The position numbers were made by a program, and so were the translations under genes. From Deltaproteobacteria bacterium (GTDB lineage: Bacteria > Desulfobacterota > Desulfuromonadia > Desulfuromonadales > Geothermobacteraceae): 14,088 bases of DNA. The stretch lies in contig RFIO01000260.1 in NCBI GenBank assembly GCA_003695205.1, positions 1 through 14,088 of the forward strand, in the 5' to 3' direction. Position 1 is the first letter of the stretch. The number at the start of each line of letters is the position of its first letter. The notes below the pieces were generated by a model. The model had not been told where the DNA came from, searched no databases, and was given only the letters and a program-made list of their open reading frames with translations. Shown here in pieces: positions 11,495-14,088 of this stretch.

Positions 11495-12051
11495 GCCGCA
11501 CCCTCCCTGAAAGCCGGATGCTGCTCACCCATGGCGGCCTTCACCTGGCCGATCCGGTCGCGGATCACTTCCGGGTCGGGGTTGTCCTTTGCCAGCTCCT
11601 CGTCGAGGGTGGCGCGCAAATCGGCGATCCCGCCGTACATCAGGCGCATCGCCTCGAGGAAGTCATTCAGGGCATGCACCATCGACTTGAGCTGGTCCCC
11701 CTGCCGGGTGCGTACGTCGAAGCGCAGATCGTCCTTGAGGATACTGGTCAAAGACAGTTCGTAGCGGTAGACCGGACCGGCGATCTTGTGAGAGACGAAC
11801 AGGTGGATGGCAAAGGTCATCAGCAGGATGAGGACCAGCTGAATGGCGAAGGACCAGAGCAGGTGTTCGGGCAACCGGGCTTCGAACTGGGTCAGGGTCA
11901 GCAGCGACTCGAAATAGCCGTCCCCGAGGCTCTGGTCGAGAAAATAGAAGAAACTCAGGCTGGTGAGGATGGATCCGAAGACCATCACAAGGCTGTATTT
12001 GAACTGAAACTTGAAGGTGAAGACGGGCTGGATCGGTTTGTCGCTTTTCAC
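11491..12051 (-). CDS. small two-helix inner-membrane HAMP-type protein (first of a paralogous pair)
   Basis: The 186-residue protein has helices at about 19-39 and 65-87 around a short periplasmic loop. The motif SHKIAGPVYRYE at the exit of helix 2 is typical of a group of HAMP-like proteins. A HAMP/coiled-coil segment follows (about 88-155), with no output domain. The GTG start is chosen because a full AAGGAGG (12057-12063) lies five bases upstream. It is the first gene of the minus-strand set, overlapping the heptaheme cytochrome by four bases. Its paralog lies on the other side of the cytochrome, suggesting a heteromeric membrane partner or anchor for it. That role is inferred; I know of no assigned function. 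Confidence 0.8.
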   Translation of the reverse strand: MKSDKPIQPVFTFKFQFKYSLVMVFGSILTSLSFFYFLDQSLGDGYFESLLTLTQFEARLPEHLLWSFAIQLVLILLMTFAIHLFVSHKIAGPVYRYELSLTSILKDDLRFDVRTRQGDQLKSMVHALNDFLEAMRLMYGGIADLRATLDEELAKDNPDPEVIRDRIGQVKAAMGEQHPAFREGAA

Positions 12052-12056
12052 GGCAG

Positions 12057-12063
12057 CCTCCTT
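12057..12063 (-). promoter_or_regulatory. strong ribosome-binding site fixing a GTG start
   Basis: Read on the minus strand this is AAGGAGG, near-perfect Shine-Dalgarno complementarity, with five bases to the GTG at 12051. It decides the start of the first HAMP gene. Confidence 0.75.
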
Positions 12064-12180
12064 GCCTGACAGGGTGTTCGTTCCGCGCTTACAGTCTTTC
12101 CGGCAGCACCGGTACCCTTCATATCGACCGGCGCGCGGCGAAGTTTATGAAGAAAAGTTGACCATCAATCCGACAAGGCC

Positions 12181-12193
12181 CGGTTGACAACCG
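12181..12193 (+). promoter_or_regulatory. 13-base palindrome containing a TTGACA -35-like hexamer upstream of the lipoprotein gene
   Basis: CGGTTG-A-CAACCG is a perfect 6-bp inverted repeat around one base. It includes TTGACA (12184-12189), 58 bases before the lipoprotein ATG. No good -10 is found at 16-18 bases; the nearest candidates, GATAGA and GGTATG, have spacers of 14 and 20. It may be a -35 element overlapped by an operator, or a chance palindrome. Confidence 0.35.
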
Positions 12194-12247
12194 CCGGTTT
12201 TGGGATAGAGGTATGAGTGACGGAATCGAACTTACAGGGAGGACTCT

Positions 12248-12553
12248 ATGCGCGCGTTGATGACGGTAGTGGTTTTGACCTTCTTCGGGATCGGGCTGGC
12301 CGGCTGTGCCGCCCAGCTGTCCCAGGCGGATCGTGATCTGCTCAACCAGGCACTGTCGGCATCGAAACAGGCCGGCGCATCGGCTGACCGGGCGGAAAAG
12401 GCCGCTAGCAGGGCCGAGCAGGCGGCGATGCGGGCGGAAAAGGCCGCCAGCAGGGCCGAAGCAGCGGCAGGCAGAGCTGAGGCGGCTGCCGCCCAGGCCA
12501 GCCAGAGTGCCGACGCCGCCAAGAAGGCGTTCGAAATGTCGCTGAAGAAATAG
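12248..12553 (+). CDS. small alanine-zipper outer-membrane lipoprotein, OprI/Lpp type
   Basis: This 101-residue lipoprotein has a signal peptide ending in the lipobox LAGC (Cys20), so it should be lipidated and sent to the outer membrane (no Asp follows the Cys). The mature part is almost entirely an alanine-rich coiled coil. Heptads such as ADRAEKA, ASRAEQA, AMRAEKA and ASRAEAA run from about residue 46 to 94, the alanine-zipper pattern of Pseudomonas OprI and enterobacterial Lpp. It ends SLKK; in Lpp the C-terminal Lys is the residue covalently joined to peptidoglycan by L,D-transpeptidases, so that residue is available here. A GGGAGG ribosome-binding site precedes the ATG. A terminator follows at 12643-12673. 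An L,D-transpeptidase gene is convergent next door. Attachment to the wall is inferred. Confidence 0.88.
   Translation: MRALMTVVVLTFFGIGLAGCAAQLSQADRDLLNQALSASKQAGASADRAEKAASRAEQAAMRAEKAASRAEAAAGRAEAAAAQASQSADAAKKAFEMSLKK
12389..12459 (+). repeat. two-heptad DNA repeat inside the lipoprotein gene
   Basis: A 29-base stretch at 12389-12417 recurs at 12431-12459 with a single T/C difference. The offset is 42 bases, exactly two coiled-coil heptads. It encodes the repeated RAEKAASRAE element and looks like a recent in-frame internal duplication. Confidence 0.7.
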
Positions 12554-12642
12554 ACCGGATCGGGCGGGTCCTGAGGGCGTCGACAACTGACGCTCGACCC
12601 GTCCCGGCATGGGGACCAGGGAGTAAGCCTGGAGGAGAGAGA

Positions 12643-12673
12643 GGGGCCGTGCGAGCGGCCCCTTGTTTCTTTT
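12643..12673 (+). terminator. rho-independent terminator of the lipoprotein gene
   Basis: GGGGCCG and CGGCCCC form a 7-bp GC stem with loop TGCGAG, followed by TTGTTTCTTTT. It lies 90 bases after the lipoprotein stop. The minus strand has only an A-rich lead and no strong T-run after the stem, so it mainly serves the + strand. Confidence 0.8.
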
Positions 12674-12683
12674 GGGCAGGCGG

Positions 12684-13424
12684 TCAGTTTCGGGCGGTCA
12701 GGTCCGGGCCTGTGTCCATCCGGATCCGGATCGGGGTTCCCGGTGCAACCCGGCGGGCGAGGTCGCGAATGTCTTCCGGATAGAGCCGGATGCAGCCATG
12801 GCTGACCCGGCGGCCGACCCCGAAGGGGCGGTTCGTGCCATGGATGCCGATTCCCGGCGCCGAGGTGCCGATCCAGATGTCACCCAGCGGGTTGTCCGGG
12901 CCGGGGGGGACCGCGGGCGGCAGGTCAGGCTCCGTCGCCCTCATGGTTTCGGGCGGGAACCAGGTGGGGTGGTCGACAACCGTGGTAACCTGGAATTCCC
13001 CGGACGGAGTTGTAAAGCCCTCTCGGCCGATGCCGATCGGGTACCAGCGGATCTGCCAGCCGGTTGCGGTCCGGTGGGCCCACCAAAGGCGCATTCCTGC
13101 CAGGTCGATGGTGATGCCGGAATCGAGGTCGTCCGGCAGCCGAACCCTGAGAGGGAGGAGGATCGGTGCGCCGACCGGCAGTCGCCAGGGATCGAGCTCC
13201 GGATTGGCCCGCCGCAGGTTGCTGAAGCCCAGTCCAGCACGCCGGGCGACTTCCATCAGGGTCTCCCCGGGGGCCGGGTAGTACAGCCGGTCATGACCGA
13301 CGGCTTCCGGCAGGGTTGGCCATGGCCCGGTGTCCCGGCCCCTCGGATGCCAGGCCGGAACGCTGACGGGAACAAGCGCGAGACAAATCAGCAAGGACAG
13401 GATTGTTGACAACCGGCGCGACAT
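12684..13424 (-). CDS. L,D-transpeptidase (LysM-like domain + YkuD catalytic domain), ErfK/YbiS type
   Basis: With the ATG at 13424 the product is 246 residues with a signal peptide MSRR...VPA (about 1-24), so it is periplasmic. A LysM-like segment (about 48-92, YYPAPGETLMEVARRAG ... LPVGAPILLP) precedes the YkuD domain (about 103-236). That domain carries GIGREGFTTPSGEF, His195 (GIHGT), and the catalytic motif SHGCIRL with His209 and nucleophile Cys211. Enzymes of this family form 3-3 peptidoglycan cross-links or attach Lpp-type lipoproteins to the wall. The convergent neighbour is such a lipoprotein. An upstream TTG (13475) would give a less natural signal peptide and lacks a ribosome-binding site. 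The chosen ATG also has only a weak one (GGCAGG) and lies right behind a TATACT box. The gene is divergent from ndk. Confidence 0.9.
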   Translation of the reverse strand: MSRRLSTILSLLICLALVPVSVPAWHPRGRDTGPWPTLPEAVGHDRLYYPAPGETLMEVARRAGLGFSNLRRANPELDPWRLPVGAPILLPLRVRLPDDLDSGITIDLAGMRLWWAHRTATGWQIRWYPIGIGREGFTTPSGEFQVTTVVDHPTWFPPETMRATEPDLPPAVPPGPDNPLGDIWIGTSAPGIGIHGTNRPFGVGRRVSHGCIRLYPEDIRDLARRVAPGTPIRIRMDTGPDLTARN

Positions 13425-13431
13425 GCCTGCC

Positions 13432-13437
13432 AGTATA
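13432..13437 (-). promoter_or_regulatory. -10-like box TATACT directly before the L,D-transpeptidase start
   Basis: On the minus strand TATACT (five of six to TATAAT) ends seven bases before the ATG at 13424. A CTGTCA -35-like hexamer is present, but with a long 19-base spacer. If used, transcription would begin at or one base before the start codon, giving a leaderless mRNA. Confidence 0.4.
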
Positions 13438-13487
13438 GCGTCTTTTTCGATCGTGTTGACAGCGAGGACCGGCAAATGCTACCGCCC

Positions 13488-13517
13488 TTGACAGCCGGAC
13501 GCGTCGGGTGCTAAAAG
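13488..13517 (+). promoter_or_regulatory. sigma-70 type promoter for ndk
   Basis: A perfect TTGACA (13488-13493) is followed after 18 bases by TAAAAG (13512-13517), preceded by the extended -10 dinucleotide TG (13509-13510). Initiation near 13524 would give a leader of about 47 bases before the ndk ATG. Confidence 0.65.
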
Positions 13518-13570
13518 GGCGCGTTTTGACCACGTCACCGAAACAGAATCGAACATACTGGAGGCACACC

Positions 13571-13984
13571 ATGGAAAGAACGTTCGCCATCATCAAACCC
13601 GACGCTTTTGCCGCCGGCCACGCCGGCAAGATTCTCGCGCGCATCTACGCCGAAGGCTTCAAGGTTGTCGGTCTGAAAAAACTCTGGCTGAGCAAAAAGG
13701 AAGCCGAGGGTTTCTACTATGTCCACCGGGAACGCCCCTTCTTCGGTGAACTGACCGATTTCATGAGCAGCGGTCCGTGCATTGTCATGGTGCTTGAGGC
13801 CGAAGACGCCATCCGGAAGTGGCGCGACCTGATGGGAGCAACCAACCCGGCTGAGGCCGCAGAAGGGACCCTGCGTCGCGAGTTCGGCGGCTCCATCGGT
13901 GAAAACGCCACCCACGGCTCCGATGCCCCGGAAACCGCCGCGTTTGAGATCGGCTATTTCTTCAGCGGCATGGAACTGCTCTGA
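13571..13984 (+). CDS. ndk: nucleoside diphosphate kinase
   Basis: The 137-residue product is full length for the family. It transfers the gamma phosphate from ATP to other nucleoside diphosphates through a phosphohistidine intermediate and maintains NTP and dNTP pools in the cytoplasm. The N-terminus ERTFAIIKPDA, the nucleotide-site region REFGGSIGENATHGSDAPETA with catalytic His115 in NATHGSD, and the C-terminal EIGYFF are all characteristic. The start is the ATG at 13571 behind TGGAGG (13559-13564); a longer reading from 13508 would add an unconserved extension overlapping the promoter. It is flanked by its own promoter (13488-13517) and a strong terminator (14021-14060) and is probably monocistronic. 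Confidence 0.98.
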   Translation: MERTFAIIKPDAFAAGHAGKILARIYAEGFKVVGLKKLWLSKKEAEGFYYVHRERPFFGELTDFMSSGPCIVMVLEAEDAIRKWRDLMGATNPAEAAEGTLRREFGGSIGENATHGSDAPETAAFEIGYFFSGMELL

Positions 13985-14020
13985 GCCGGCCATTTCGGCT
14001 CGGCCTCGGGTTGCTTTCGG

Positions 14021-14060
14021 CGGGCCCAGCGGATAGAATCCGCTGGGCCCGTTGTTTTTT
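14021..14060 (+). terminator. rho-independent terminator of ndk
   Basis: A perfect 14-bp stem (14021-14034 with 14038-14051, starting CGGGCCCAGCGG) with a three-base loop is followed by TTGTTTTTT. It begins 36 bases after the ndk stop. This is the strongest terminator in the window. Confidence 0.93.
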
Positions 14061-14088
14061 CGCCCGCAGGCCCCGGTGACTCATGACC

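Noticed and set aside
10706..11764. 352-codon + strand frame over the cytochrome and HAMP genes
   Set aside because: The minus strand holds seven CXXCH motifs and coupled starts; the + frame has no family features.
12566..12600. Hairpin after the lipoprotein gene (GGGTC/GACCC outer, GCGTC/GACGC inner)
   Set aside because: It has unpaired bulges and no T-run; the real terminator is the later stem at 12643-12673.
12663..13409. 248-codon + strand frame opposite the L,D-transpeptidase
   Set aside because: The minus strand encodes an intact YkuD domain with its catalytic motif; the + frame has no recognisable domain and starts inside the terminator T-tract.
13424..13475. Upstream TTG start for the L,D-transpeptidase
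   Set aside because: There is no ribosome-binding site, and it would put 17 mixed residues before a normal MSRR signal-peptide start.
14076..14088. Possible start codons (GTG, ATG) at the very end as the beginning of another gene
   Set aside because: Too few bases remain to judge a reading frame and no ribosome-binding site is evident.

Overview
The window is GC-rich, densely packed bacterial DNA. A heptaheme c-type cytochrome, HAMP-type membrane proteins, a large hybrid histidine kinase, a SARP/MalT-like regulator and an OprI/Lpp-type lipoprotein point to a Gram-negative bacterium. My best guess, from gene content only, is a metal- or sulfur-respiring deltaproteobacterium of the Desulfuromonadales/Geobacter kind. 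No tRNA, rRNA, CRISPR array, insertion sequence or phage gene is visible.

Region 1 (1-8561, + strand) looks like one operon. It opens with the last residues of an outer-membrane beta-barrel, probably a TonB-dependent receptor. A membrane-bound hybrid histidine kinase follows after 24 bases. Its stop overlaps the start of a very large LVIVD-type beta-propeller lipoprotein, which I count by eye as about 21 blades. A 1014-residue regulator comes 14 bases later. It has an N-terminal receiver, a MalT-like helical and TPR middle, and a C-terminal SARP (winged helix plus BTAD) part. Together these read as a surface-to-transcription signalling unit: outer-membrane transporter, exported propeller, sensor kinase and DNA-binding regulator.

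Region 2 (8679-12051, - strand) is a tight set. Two small paralogous two-helix HAMP membrane proteins bracket a seven-heme periplasmic cytochrome c. A secreted trypsin-like serine protease follows after 69 bases. No gene in it carries a normal signalling output domain, and the arrangement suggests a membrane redox module.

Region 3 (12180-13424) has a small alanine-zipper lipoprotein ending in Lys-Lys on the + strand. It is convergent with a LysM-like/YkuD L,D-transpeptidase on the - strand, and a clear terminator for the lipoprotein lies between them. By analogy with Lpp and ErfK/YbiS enzymes, the transpeptidase may anchor the lipoprotein to peptidoglycan.

Region 4 (13425-14088) is the divergent nucleoside diphosphate kinase gene ndk. 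It has a recognisable sigma-70 promoter and a 14-bp stem terminator, so it probably forms its own transcription unit.
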